Source: JBBDSU01 sp040904825 (GTDB taxonomy: Bacteria > Actinomycetota > Nitriliruptoria > Nitriliruptorales > Nitriliruptoraceae). Taken from it: a stretch of DNA of 45,663 nucleotides. Positions 25,421 to 34,421 of the stretch are shown here, piece by piece. Every line of letters begins with the position of its first letter. The stretch's first letter is position 1. The notes under the pieces are model-generated. The model did not search any database. It saw only the letters and a program-made list of their open reading frames with translations, and was not told the DNA's origin. The position numbers and the translations under genes are program-made. Location of the stretch: assembly GCA_040904825.1 (NCBI GenBank), contig JBBDSU010000028.1, positions 1-45,663 of the forward strand, read 5' to 3'.

Positions 25421-25520
25421 GTCCACCTCCCAGTCACGAGTTCTCCACGATGCAGCAGCGTAGTCAGAGGCGCTCAGCGAGTTCGTCACAAAGAAGGAAT
25501 GGCTGCATGCCGTCAGGTCG

Positions 25521-26939
25521 TCAACACCAGTGGCGCACCGTCGGCCACGGGTTGACCGCGGAACCCTGGTATCGGCGGCCGAGATGGAGGTGCGGCGGTG
25601 TCGTTCTTGCATTGCCGGTATTGCCGACCGTGCCGATCTGTTGTCCGCGCGACACCGACACTCCTGGTTCGATTCCTGACGCGATCGTGTCGAGGTGTGC
25701 GTTGTACCACTCGCTGCCATCAGCGGTTCGGTAGGTCACGGTGATACCGCCCAGCGATGTCTGCCGACTCGGCGGGTTCCAGCGGACGACGACGGCATCA
25801 GCCACTGCAACGACCGGCGTTCCGCGCGAAGCAAAGATGTCGTTGCCCTGATGCCAGCGTCCTGGCCACCGCGGATAACCCCAGTCGTTGATGAAGTTGC
25901 GTCCTGCCCGGGCGCCTTCAACCGGGCACACCGCTCCAGGAATATCCGGGCCACCAGCCCAGCCCCGGAAGCCAGACCGGTCCGACTCACCGCGTTCCCG
26001 CGCCCTGGCAAGTTCAAGCTCTTCCCGCAGTTGTCGTTCCCGAGTCTGAGCCCCTGCGATCAACGACTGCGTCTCGCTCGCTGTGCCTCGCAGTGATGCC
26101 AGCACTGTTCGTTGGCGCGATTCGTCGGCGGCGATCTCGTCCGCAACCGACGCTGCTTCAGCACGTAGAAGCTCAACCATCCCGAGTGTTGCTTCCGCCT
26201 CGTCGAAAGCTTCGTCCGCGCGCTCACGCGCGCTCGCTGCCGCTTCGGCATGCTCAGCCTGCTGTGCACGCAAATCAGTCACGCGAGAGACCGTCGCGTC
26301 CTGGACCTCGATGACCGTCCGGACCTGTTTCAACGCGACAGCAAAGTCGTTCGGGTTCTGTGACCGGCGCACCACTTCAATGACCATCGAACCCCGCTGC
26401 GCCCCGGTACTGCCGTATTTGAACGAATCGACGATCTGGTCGACGAGCCGAGATTCCTCGAACGCCAACTCTTCCTCAGTGTCCGCAAGCACCGCAATGG
26501 CGACTTCATACCGAGCGATGGCACGGTCGCGTGCCGCTTCCGCCTCAACAAGCGCCGCTTCAGCCATTGTGACCTGGCCTTCAGCCGCATTGAGCCGGAC
26601 ACGAGCATCCTCGAGCCTGATCGCCAATGCTGCGAGTTGTTCTTCGGTGGACCCGATCCTCTGACGAACATTGCCGAGTTGGCTCGTCAGTTGACCCGCT
26701 TGACTGAGAACAGCATCCAGGTCCCGCTTGATTTCTTCGCTGGACCGCGGCGCAGCCATCGCGGGAGCATCGGTAGTGATGACGTGCCCCACAACAATGA
26801 GTGCCACGGCGACAACACCGGCAGCCGCACGCGTCAATGGACTCAGGTCCAGCCGCTCGGGCGCGGTGCCGCCCCGTAACGAGCGGCCTTGGCGCATCGC
26901 TGTGCGCGTCAAAGCCCCTCGCGTCACCTGCGTTTCCAC
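25521..26939 (-). CDS. secreted M23 peptidase with coiled-coil domain (EnvC/NlpD-like)
   Basis: Cell-wall endopeptidase or amidase activator of the LytM type. An N-terminal hydrophobic segment ending in APAMAAP suggests a signal peptide. Residues about 68-300 form a long Ala/Glu/Arg-rich coiled coil, as in EnvC-like and actinobacterial RipA-neighbour proteins. The C-terminal M23 domain has the zinc ligands HxxxD in HQGNDIF and HxH in PHLHLG, with EWYNAHLD between, so it appears catalytically complete. Length is 472 from GTG 26939; internal starts are possible because the first 30 residues look poorly conserved. It probably acts on peptidoglycan during cell separation. Confidence 0.9.
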   Translation of the reverse strand: METQVTRGALTRTAMRQGRSLRGGTAPERLDLSPLTRAAAGVVAVALIVVGHVITTDAPAMAAPRSSEEIKRDLDAVLSQAGQLTSQLGNVRQRIGSTEEQLAALAIRLEDARVRLNAAEGQVTMAEAALVEAEAARDRAIARYEVAIAVLADTEEELAFEESRLVDQIVDSFKYGSTGAQRGSMVIEVVRRSQNPNDFAVALKQVRTVIEVQDATVSRVTDLRAQQAEHAEAAASARERADEAFDEAEATLGMVELLRAEAASVADEIAADESRQRTVLASLRGTASETQSLIAGAQTRERQLREELELARARERGESDRSGFRGWAGGPDIPGAVCPVEGARAGRNFINDWGYPRWPGRWHQGNDIFASRGTPVVAVADAVVVRWNPPSRQTSLGGITVTYRTADGSEWYNAHLDTIASGIEPGVSVSRGQQIGTVGNTGNARTTPPHLHLGRRYQGSAVNPWPTVRHWC

Positions 26940-27139
26940 ACATCACCGATCACCCGGGCCGCCAGCCACACATGCCCCTGCGACCTGCAGCGCGTGCAGT
27001 GACGTAGCGAGCCGGCTGAGACCAAATGTTGCCAACGGTAAGATTGTGGTTAGTGTGCCTGTTGTCCAACCTCGTTGCGAGGACCCTCAACCGTCCACTG
27101 GGCCAAGCCGTGCTCGCCGCACAAACGCAACTTCGCTCA

Positions 27140-27916
27140 TCAACGCAACGTGGCGGCGCCCCCGTCGACCGGAATGACGGCACCGGTGGTGTAGGCACCG
27201 GCCCGAGATGCCAAGTACAGCGCAACGCCGGCCATGTCCTCATCTCGTCCGGCTCGACCGGCGGGAATCTGGCTGACGGTGGCAGTTGCATCGTCTTCGA
27301 ACATGAACGCCGTCATCTTGGTGGGGAACAACCCCGGAGCGATGGCATTCACGTTGATATGGCGCGGTGTCAGTGTCCGGGCCAGGTGACGCGTCAGGTG
27401 ATGAACCGCCGCCTTCGACGCGCTGTACGCGTAACTTTCCAACTCAGGGACTCGCAACCCATCAATTGAGCCGACGTTGATCACTCGCGCGGGTTCATCG
27501 GCCGTTGCAGCAGCCTCCAAGAGTCCCAGCAGCGACTGGGTCAGGACGAACGTGGCGCGCACGTTCAAATTCATCACCTTGTCGAACCCCGCGACGGGAT
27601 ATTGCTCCAATGCCGCTCCCCAAGCGGTTCCTGCGTTGTTGACCAAGATGTCGAGTGCCGTTTCGCGTCGCGAGAGTTCGGCGGCGAGGGCTCGGCATCC
27701 CTCTTCAGTCGACAAGTCGGCGGGCAAGGGTTCGCACCATCCGAACTCGGCGAGACGATCAGCAGTCCTCCGGCATGCATCAGCATCGCGCGACGCCACA
27801 TACACCTTGGCTCCCGACCGAACCATCGCTTCGGCAATCATTGCCCCGATGCCCCGAGATCCCCCGGTGACAAGCGCGGTCTTGCCGTCGACAGAGAAGA
27901 GTGTCGTGACGTCCAT
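27140..27916 (-). CDS. short-chain dehydrogenase/reductase
   Basis: NAD(P)-dependent oxidoreductase of the classical SDR family. The cofactor loop is TGGSRGIG at about residues 18-25, NNAG is present, and the catalytic set is the serine in NVGSID and Y-x-x-x-K in AYSASKAA. It ends with the usual ASRAGAYTTGAVIPVDGG. Length is 258 residues. A lysine/arginine-free stretch after the second strand (ASRDADACRR) suggests NADP preference but is weak evidence. ATG 27916 has AGGATC 6 bases upstream, and TACGTA about 55 bp upstream may be a -10. Substrate unknown. Confidence 0.92.
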   Translation of the reverse strand: MDVTTLFSVDGKTALVTGGSRGIGAMIAEAMVRSGAKVYVASRDADACRRTADRLAEFGWCEPLPADLSTEEGCRALAAELSRRETALDILVNNAGTAWGAALEQYPVAGFDKVMNLNVRATFVLTQSLLGLLEAAATADEPARVINVGSIDGLRVPELESYAYSASKAAVHHLTRHLARTLTPRHINVNAIAPGLFPTKMTAFMFEDDATATVSQIPAGRAGRDEDMAGVALYLASRAGAYTTGAVIPVDGGAATLR

Positions 27917-28015
27917 GTTGATCCTGTCTGTCGCCTTCGCTGGTGTGCTTCGACCGTCGGCAGCCTCATCATTACGTACAGATGGCCCTTGGGTCGGTTT
28001 CGTTCACGCAGGAGA

Positions 28016-29041
28016 CTATGAAGCCCGGTACCGGGCGGTCGCTCCAGTTCCGGTCCGCAGCACGGCCCCGCGGGAATAGAGGTCGTCGAGAACCTGGCGA
28101 ACATCGTCCTCGTTGATTCCCAGTGCCTCAGCCACCGTCGCAGCGCTCGCCGCATGCAGTGCTCTCAACTCTGCCAGCACGAGTTGTTCATCCGCGACGC
28201 CTGTCCCATCTCCTGCGGCCAGACGCCATGCCATCGACGCCGCTTGACGGATTGCGGCGCCTAGGTCGTCTCCGTTGTCAACGCCGGGAGGCAAACCTAG
28301 GTCGCGCAGCAACTGGGCCGGGTCATGCGCGAGGCGAGGACGAACCTTCACGTCATCCAAGCTGCCGCCCCCTGCAACTGGCGCCGCCGATGGCGCTGAC
28401 GAGCCTCGCACGCGGCGAATGTCGGAGAGCACGCCGGCGAAGTCGCGTCCACGAAAGCGAAGCAGTAGACCGGCATCGATCGCAAAACGGGCAACAAGCG
28501 CGTGAAGAACGGCGAAACAGTGCCGGCAGAGGGGGCCATCGCCAACGCTGCACGCGATGCTCAGGTCGCCGAGTTTGGCCGGGATGAGCGGTATGCCGGC
28601 CGCGTGGAGTTCGTCGACGACCTCGCCCGTCAACCTCTTTTCCAACAGCGGCGCGGTCAGACGAACCTGGGAAGCCAGTCGACGTGCCGCGGCGGTCCAG
28701 GCGCCAACTGGTGGTGGGTGCCAGCCGATGCTGACTCTCGCCGTAGGGCCATGCCGGTCGCTGACTGTCGCGGTGACTTTGCCGGCGGTGACAACCGGGC
28801 CATCCCGCAATCCCGACCGTGCCGCGGCTCGACCTTGCTGGGATGCTTTCACCGCTGATGGTGCAATGTCAACGAGCAGCGCTTCCCACTGTTCCAGCCA
28901 CGTGTTGGCTCCGAATCTCTCGTCAGCATCCCTCGATTCCCCAACCTGGCTACGACCGGATCTGGGCGCGACCTGTGCTCCGTCGGGCTGTTCGGACGGC
29001 GCGCCGTCGCCTGGCAGCACCTCTGGACGACGATGGGTCAT
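28016..29041 (-). CDS. SWIM-domain protein partnered with SNF2 helicase
   Basis: 341-residue protein whose middle resembles a SWIM zinc finger: IACSVGDGPLCRHCFAVLHAL at about 160-180. The second cysteine of the CxC pair is replaced (C-S-V), while the CxH end is intact, so zinc binding may be altered. The C-terminal about 60 residues (LVLAELRALHAASAATVAEALGI and DDLYSRGAVLRTG) look like a winged-helix module. It overlaps the helicase gene in an ATGA arrangement and is translated just after it. This SWIM plus SNF2 pair is conserved in actinobacteria and is thought to act in DNA repair or remodelling. Confidence 0.85.
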   Translation of the reverse strand: MTHRRPEVLPGDGAPSEQPDGAQVAPRSGRSQVGESRDADERFGANTWLEQWEALLVDIAPSAVKASQQGRAAARSGLRDGPVVTAGKVTATVSDRHGPTARVSIGWHPPPVGAWTAAARRLASQVRLTAPLLEKRLTGEVVDELHAAGIPLIPAKLGDLSIACSVGDGPLCRHCFAVLHALVARFAIDAGLLLRFRGRDFAGVLSDIRRVRGSSAPSAAPVAGGGSLDDVKVRPRLAHDPAQLLRDLGLPPGVDNGDDLGAAIRQAASMAWRLAAGDGTGVADEQLVLAELRALHAASAATVAEALGINEDDVRQVLDDLYSRGAVLRTGTGATARYRAS

Positions 29042-32000
29042 TGGCGCCCTCCGGGCAGGGCGATGAGCTTCGGCCGGACCTCTGCATTGCGGTGATCGGT
29101 CGCTTCGGAGTCGTCAATTTCATCGTCGACGTCAATGACGGCATCCGATGACAGCCTGACCAAGTCACGTATCTCGTCGTCGGACAGTTCGGTGATCCAC
29201 GCCTCTCCCGCACCGACGATGGCGTCAGCAAGTTCACGCTTGCGCGCGAGCATGGCGCCGATGCGTTCCTCAAGCGTGCCCGTCGTCATCATGGTGTGGA
29301 CGGTCACGGACCGGGTTTGTCCGATGCGGTGAGCTCGATCGGTGGCCTGGTCCTCAACGGCCGGGTTCCACCATCGATCGAGGTGCAGCACGTGGTTCGC
29401 TTTCGTTAGGTTGAGTCCGGTGCCGCCCGCTCGCAGCGATACGACCATGATGGGCGTGGTGTCACCGGCCTGGAATCGATCGACGAGCCGGTCGCGTCCT
29501 GATGCCGAGACCCCACCATGGAGGAATGCCACCTCGTCGAGGCCCAGTTCGTCACGCAAGTGCTCGACCAGCATCGTTCCCATACGCCGGTACTGGGTGA
29601 ATACGAGTGCGTGGCCGTCACTGTCGATGATCTCGCCCAGAATCTCGGTGGCCCGATCAATCTTGCCTGATCGCCCGTTGATGCGTCCGCCATCCCTCAG
29701 ATACAACGAAGGGTGATCGCAGATCTGTTTCAGCGCGGTCAACAATGCCAGGATGCGCCCACGCCGCTCGAAGGTGCTGCCGGTCAGGCGCCCCGCCAAC
29801 GTTTCATCGATGACGGCTTGGTAGAGCGAAGCCTGTTCGCTCGTCAGTAAGCACGCAACTTCGATCTCCGTCTTCGGCGGAAGATCGACTGCTACCTCTG
29901 GGTCGGACTTGCGACGACGGAGGAGGAATGGAGCCACCAGGCGACGCAACCGCTCAGCGGCGGCCTCGTCACGCCAACGCTCAACCGGTACGGCAAACCG
30001 TTCATCAAAGGACCGACGTCCCCCGAGCATGCCAGGATTCGTCAGGTCAACGATTGACCACAGGTCGGCCAGTCGGTTCTCCAACGGGGTACCAGTCATC
30101 GCGATCCGCACTCTGCAGGACAAACTTCGAGCCGCCTGCGCAGTCTGCGATCGTGCGTTCTTCACCTGTTGGGCTTCATCGAAGACAGCGACGTCCCAAT
30201 CGACGCGCCGCAACAATGACGCGTCTCGTCGCAGGAGCGCATAGGTCGTGACGATGACGTCTGCGCCTGCCAACGAATCGGGCCGGGTCGCGCGCTCTGG
30301 GCCGTGATGCCGCACGACTTTCATGTCGGGCGCGAATCGCGCCAGCTCTCGTGTCCAGTTGCCGACCACCGATGTCGGACAGACCACCAGGTGCCGGCCT
30401 GGCCTGGGCAGCGTCGACAGCAGCGCAATTGCTTCAACCGTCTTGCCTAGGCCCATCTCGTCGGCAAGGACTGCCCCCATCCCCAAGTCGGTGAGCGCCC
30501 GCAACCAAGCGACGCCACGACGTTGGTATGGCCTCAACGACCCCTCGAAACCCATGAGATCGTCATCGCTGACTTCGCTTGGCGTTTCCGCCGCACGCAA
30601 GCGTTCCACGGCTGCTGCAACGTCGCCGACCGGACTGGTTTCAATCCACCCGAAACCATCAACGACGTGGCGTCCACCGAGCGCTGCGGCAAGTGCCTCT
30701 GTCAGCGACATGGCGACATCCTGACCAATCATCGGTTCAGCTGTGATCAGTTCGGACTCAACGCGAACCCAGCGGCCCCGCCATCGGACCATCCCGGCGC
30801 CACCGGCAATCAAGTCCGCGAACTCGCTCGGGGCCAGGACCTGATCTCCCACGGCAGCCACGACACTGGCCCGAGTGAGTGCTGCCAGTGACAGTCGACC
30901 GTCGTCGCCGTCGGGTGTTCCGGTCGCCTCTTGACCGTCGTGCCGTCCGATCCGCGCCACAAGGCGTGCCCGTTCGATGCCAGCACCTCGCAGCGCGGAC
31001 GGAACATCTATGAGCACTCCGGCAGCCCGCAGCGCCGCGGGTCCATCGATCAGCCCAGCCGCCTCGGCAGCAGTGATGTCCACTTCTTGTGGTTCCGCAT
31101 CGTCAAGGCAACGGCCTACGGCGGGGAACAGGCGTCCTGCCAAGGCGAGCCATCGCACGAGCAGGTCACCGGCAGCCGCGACACGATGCTCTCCCACTTG
31201 GACGGTCCCCATCGCTGCCCACACGTCACCAGCATCGACAGCCGTGCGCCCGTCTTCAGTAGCCAAGCCGAACCGAGCCTTCCATTGGCGGTCCGACGAT
31301 TCCTGAGACGGAGGAATGACGCTCATAACCAGGCGTACCGGCGCATCAATCGCCCGGGCGGACACATCGCTGATCGTCGCAGCAGCCCACTCATCCAAGT
31401 CGTGCACACGATCGACCGCAGATCCCTGCGAGAACTCAACGACTGGATCAGTCCCAGTGAGCGCGGCAACAAATCGGCCTTCGAACGACGCGTGCACGGC
31501 CCGACGGCGACGATCGACCGTGGGCCGTCGTCCCAATCGGCCACAGGCATCAGCCACGGCATCACAGAAGGCGACGAGCAGATCCCTGGAGGTCCATATC
31601 ACCCCATTATCGCCAACCGTCGCGAACGCCTCGACTGGCAGTGCGTCCGCCAAGGCATCGAGGCGGTCATCACCGACCAGCGACGCCCGCCACCAGGCCA
31701 CACCGTGCCGTGGATCATCTGCTGAGGACATCGCCGGAACGATCCGACCCGCAGCCACAACCTCCAGCGCCCATTTGGCAGCAATTCCCCAAGCGACGAC
31801 AGAAGGGTGGGCAACGCCCACATCGCTGTGTCGCCGCATGGAGTCCCCTGGCGCGGACTCGGTGACGTCACCCGATGTCATGGCCAACGCACCGACGACA
31901 GGCAACAGTGGCAGAAACCGTGCCGAAGTCGTCACCGGACCATCGACGCCTGCGACGGAGAGTTCTCCGGGCGATGAGGCCACAACCCGCCCGAACAGAC

Positions 32001-32214
32001 GTTGCCAAGCTGCATCGAGGAAGTCAGCCTCGCTGTCTGGCTGACGCGTAAGGTTCAATCCGCCAGGCAGATGCGCGCCGGCTACTTCGGCCAGGGGGGC
32101 GCTGCTGCGCAAAGCGTCGTGGATATCCAAATCCGACGGAATCCACCACGCGAACTGTCCGGCAGCAGGCGTCGGACGACCGGGCACAAACGTCAACCGT
32201 GGAGACGTGCCCAC
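29038..32214 (-). CDS. SNF2-family DNA helicase/translocase (HelZ-like)
   Basis: Large ATPase of the SNF2 branch, 1058 residues. The N-terminal half is the SNF2-associated region found in HelZ-type proteins (GQFAWWIPSDLD near the start; VRWRGRWVRVE about residue 490). The helicase core has Walker A DEMGLGKT at about 587, the motif II variant DEAQ at about 678, MTGTPLENRLADLWS, LVFTQYRRMGTMLVEHL, SLRAGGTGLNLTKANHVLHLDRWWNPAVEDQATDRAHRIGQ as motifs V-VI. GTG 32214 is chosen because GGGGAGG lies just upstream; the open frame beyond it runs into the divergent gene. It is coupled to the SWIM gene. Confidence 0.93.
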   Translation of the reverse strand: MGTSPRLTFVPGRPTPAAGQFAWWIPSDLDIHDALRSSAPLAEVAGAHLPGGLNLTRQPDSEADFLDAAWQRLFGRVVASSPGELSVAGVDGPVTTSARFLPLLPVVGALAMTSGDVTESAPGDSMRRHSDVGVAHPSVVAWGIAAKWALEVVAAGRIVPAMSSADDPRHGVAWWRASLVGDDRLDALADALPVEAFATVGDNGVIWTSRDLLVAFCDAVADACGRLGRRPTVDRRRRAVHASFEGRFVAALTGTDPVVEFSQGSAVDRVHDLDEWAAATISDVSARAIDAPVRLVMSVIPPSQESSDRQWKARFGLATEDGRTAVDAGDVWAAMGTVQVGEHRVAAAGDLLVRWLALAGRLFPAVGRCLDDAEPQEVDITAAEAAGLIDGPAALRAAGVLIDVPSALRGAGIERARLVARIGRHDGQEATGTPDGDDGRLSLAALTRASVVAAVGDQVLAPSEFADLIAGGAGMVRWRGRWVRVESELITAEPMIGQDVAMSLTEALAAALGGRHVVDGFGWIETSPVGDVAAAVERLRAAETPSEVSDDDLMGFEGSLRPYQRRGVAWLRALTDLGMGAVLADEMGLGKTVEAIALLSTLPRPGRHLVVCPTSVVGNWTRELARFAPDMKVVRHHGPERATRPDSLAGADVIVTTYALLRRDASLLRRVDWDVAVFDEAQQVKNARSQTAQAARSLSCRVRIAMTGTPLENRLADLWSIVDLTNPGMLGGRRSFDERFAVPVERWRDEAAAERLRRLVAPFLLRRRKSDPEVAVDLPPKTEIEVACLLTSEQASLYQAVIDETLAGRLTGSTFERRGRILALLTALKQICDHPSLYLRDGGRINGRSGKIDRATEILGEIIDSDGHALVFTQYRRMGTMLVEHLRDELGLDEVAFLHGGVSASGRDRLVDRFQAGDTTPIMVVSLRAGGTGLNLTKANHVLHLDRWWNPAVEDQATDRAHRIGQTRSVTVHTMMTTGTLEERIGAMLARKRELADAIVGAGEAWITELSDDEIRDLVRLSSDAVIDVDDEIDDSEATDHRNAEVRPKLIALPGGRQ

Positions 32215-32231
32215 ACCACCTCCCCGACATG

Positions 32232-32256
32232 TACGACGAACGCACGATCGTACGGG
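32232..32256. promoter_or_regulatory. divergent promoter region with ATCGTACG repeat
   Basis: Between the helicase and protease starts. TACGAC at 32232 faces the protease and TACGAT (as ATCGTA at 32247-32252) faces the helicase; both resemble -10 hexamers. The octamer ATCGTACG also occurs upstream of pgi (11203) and guaB (13766). No strong -35 is visible. Confidence 0.35.
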
Positions 32257-32299
32257 CTTTGCGCCCTGCCATCGAGCGACACAGACGATGGATGAGCCG

Positions 32300-33463
32300 A
32301 TGAACCTGGTTGATGTTGCACTCGTAGTGCTGATCGTTGGTTCGATCATCCGCGGATTCAATGTCGGATTCGTGGCGCGATTCCTCGGGTGGATCGGCGT
32401 TGTGCTCGGCCTGGTTGCCGCAACCGTGACCGTTCCTTTCGTCTTGGGTCATCTCACTTCCGACGATCACGGCGTGCGACTGTTTGTGGGTTTGGCAACG
32501 ACAGGCATGACCGTCGCGGTATCCGCCTTCATTCTGGGTGCAATAGGAGGGATAGTTCGCAGCACGGTGACGGCAAGTCCGCTGGCCGCCCTCGACCGAG
32601 TCATCGGTGCTGTCGCCAGCCTCGTGGTCACCGTCACCGTGGTGTGGCTCTTCATCCCGGCTGCGGCCGACGTTCCGGGTGCTGTCTCGCAGCAAGTGCG
32701 AACCTCTCGGATCGTCGCAACGATCGACAGTGCGACACCCGATCCACCGAACACGGTCAGGGCCCTGCAGCGACTGGTGGACACCAGCCGTTTCCCCGAG
32801 GTCTTCTCTTCGCTGGCGCCCACCCCGCCTGTTGATCCGGCGCCGGAGATCGTCGCACTTGACGACGAATCTCTCGCCGAGGTCGTCGCCGCTTCTGCCC
32901 ATGTCCGGGCATCCGGATGTCGCGCCGGCGGATACGACGGCTCGTCCTTCGTGGTCGATGACGGACTAATGATGACGAATGCTCACGTCGTGGCAGGTTC
33001 GTCAGAGATACGGGTCACTTTCCCCGATGGGACCCGTCACGAAGCAACCGTGGTCATCTTCGACCCTAACCGAGACCTCGCGGTGCTGGCCGTCGAGAAC
33101 GTGACGGTGCGTCCCCTGCCAATCGCCACCGACCCGGCGAGCGACGAAGGTGCCGTGGTGGGCTATCCGGGCGGGCAGCGCGCCCCGCGCGTAGCAGCGG
33201 CAAGATTCGAGCGTGATATCAGCGCTGCCGGTCGCGACATCTACGGCGAATCTGCGACAACCCGCCAGGTTCGTGTGCTGTCGGCGAAACTGGAGCGCGG
33301 CGACTCGGGTTCCCCTGTCGTTGACGACGACGGCTCGGTGGTGGGCACCGTGTTCGCTATCAGCCCGGACCAGCCCGACGTTGTCTACGCAGTGCACCCC
33401 GACGAGATGCGGCAGGTCCTCACCGCCCAGCATCGCCCGGGAGAAACCGGCCGGTGCATGTGA
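32300..33463 (+). CDS. MarP-type membrane serine protease
   Basis: CvpA-like membrane domain with four spans (about residues 1-125) followed by an extracytoplasmic trypsin-like protease. The catalytic triad can be placed at H229 (TNAHVVAG), D259 (NRDLAVLAV) and S336 (ERGDSGSPVV). The number and spacing match mycobacterial MarP, which is needed for acid and oxidative stress resistance. Length is 387 residues from ATG 32300; ATG 32288 adds four residues. Divergent from the helicase, with 85 bp between starts. Its function here by analogy is envelope stress survival; regulation is not visible. Confidence 0.9.
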   Translation: MNLVDVALVVLIVGSIIRGFNVGFVARFLGWIGVVLGLVAATVTVPFVLGHLTSDDHGVRLFVGLATTGMTVAVSAFILGAIGGIVRSTVTASPLAALDRVIGAVASLVVTVTVVWLFIPAAADVPGAVSQQVRTSRIVATIDSATPDPPNTVRALQRLVDTSRFPEVFSSLAPTPPVDPAPEIVALDDESLAEVVAASAHVRASGCRAGGYDGSSFVVDDGLMMTNAHVVAGSSEIRVTFPDGTRHEATVVIFDPNRDLAVLAVENVTVRPLPIATDPASDEGAVVGYPGGQRAPRVAAARFERDISAAGRDIYGESATTRQVRVLSAKLERGDSGSPVVDDDGSVVGTVFAISPDQPDVVYAVHPDEMRQVLTAQHRPGETGRCM

Positions 33464-33521
33464 CGAATAACAACCTTCCATGGCGTCGAGAAGAGCTGAT
33501 CGCCGACGGAACCAGTCAGCG

Positions 33522-33555
33522 AGGAACGCGATCGCCTGCCTGGCCGTCGCTTCCT
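33522..33555. terminator. stem-loop between convergent protease and hemolysin III genes
   Basis: AGGAA plus GCGAT pairs with GTCGC plus TTCCT (one bulged C and one G-T pair), giving a 10-pair stem with a 13-base loop in the 93-bp gap between two convergent genes. The site suits a bidirectional terminator, but neither side has a clear T-run. Confidence 0.35.
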
Positions 33556-33556
33556 G

Positions 33557-34264
33557 TCACGTCAAGTGCAAAATCATGATGCCGTGCAGCACCACGGCAA
33601 TGATCACCATCAGATGAAAGATTTCGTGATAGCCGAACCACCATGGATTCGGGTCAGGACGCCGCGCCCCGACCACAATGGCGCCGACTGTGTAGACAAC
33701 ACCACCGGCAAGCAGCAGTGCGACGGTCAATGCTCCCGCCGACTGCCAGAGCCACGGCAGCAGGATGACCGGGGTCCATCCAAGGGTCAGGTAGACCGTG
33801 TTTGAGAATCCACGCGGAGGCGCGAACGGCATCCACTCAGCAACGACCCCCAGTGCTCCACCAATCAACGCTGCGGCCAGCATCACCACCGCTGGCCAGC
33901 CTTCGAAACCAAGAATTCCGACCGCCACGCCGGTGCCAACGATCGCGCAATAGATGCCAGTGTGATCGGCACGTAACAACCGCTCGTACGTCGCGGCACT
34001 CCACTTTCGGCGGTGCAAGGTCGCGCTGGCAAGGAACATCAGCGACACCCCGCCTGCGAACGAGGCCACTGCGAGACGCGTGGTCGCAGGTGACGCCAAT
34101 ACCGTCCAGATGATCGCGACCGGTATCGTCAGCGTCGCCGCGATGAGGTGCGACACACCTCGCAATCGGGGCCGAGGCGCCGCAAGGAAGTGCTCAGTAC
34201 TGGCCGACCGATGAAGGATCGCCCGTGATCCATCCGACGACGGTTCGGCGCGACCTGTTGCCAT
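33557..34264 (-). CDS. hemolysin III family membrane protein (TrhA-like)
   Basis: Seven-span membrane protein of the hemolysin III/progestin-receptor-like family. Landmarks are RLRGVSHLIAA before the first span, SATLHRRKW with the following RADHTGIYCAI in the second and third loops, TLGWTPVI, and the C-terminal WWFGYHEIFHLMVIIAVVLHGIMI. The histidines of SATLH, ADH, GYHEIFH are the conserved metal-site residues of the family. Length is 235 residues. ATG 34264 has GGGAGGATC 5-6 bases upstream, an excellent ribosome site; the frame extends upstream without support. In E. coli-type members the role is in membrane energetics and lipid homeostasis, not haemolysis. Confidence 0.93.
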   Translation of the reverse strand: MATGRAEPSSDGSRAILHRSASTEHFLAAPRPRLRGVSHLIAATLTIPVAIIWTVLASPATTRLAVASFAGGVSLMFLASATLHRRKWSAATYERLLRADHTGIYCAIVGTGVAVGILGFEGWPAVVMLAAALIGGALGVVAEWMPFAPPRGFSNTVYLTLGWTPVILLPWLWQSAGALTVALLLAGGVVYTVGAIVVGARRPDPNPWWFGYHEIFHLMVIIAVVLHGIMILHLT

Positions 34265-34421
34265 CTGATCCTCCCTGGGCAACTCCGAAACCAATGGGCG
34301 CCGTCCACACATCGCGAGCCACCGCTCACAGCCGGCCGGCGCGCCACTGGCTAACGGCGAACCCGAGCTGGCCGCCCGCAATGACGAAGGCGTCGGTACT
34401 GCCTACAACGAAAGTAGCAAG

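Noticed and set aside
30931..32295. Plus-strand frames of up to 264 codons
   Set aside because: Antisense to the helicase; rich in Arg, Ser and Pro as expected for a shadow.
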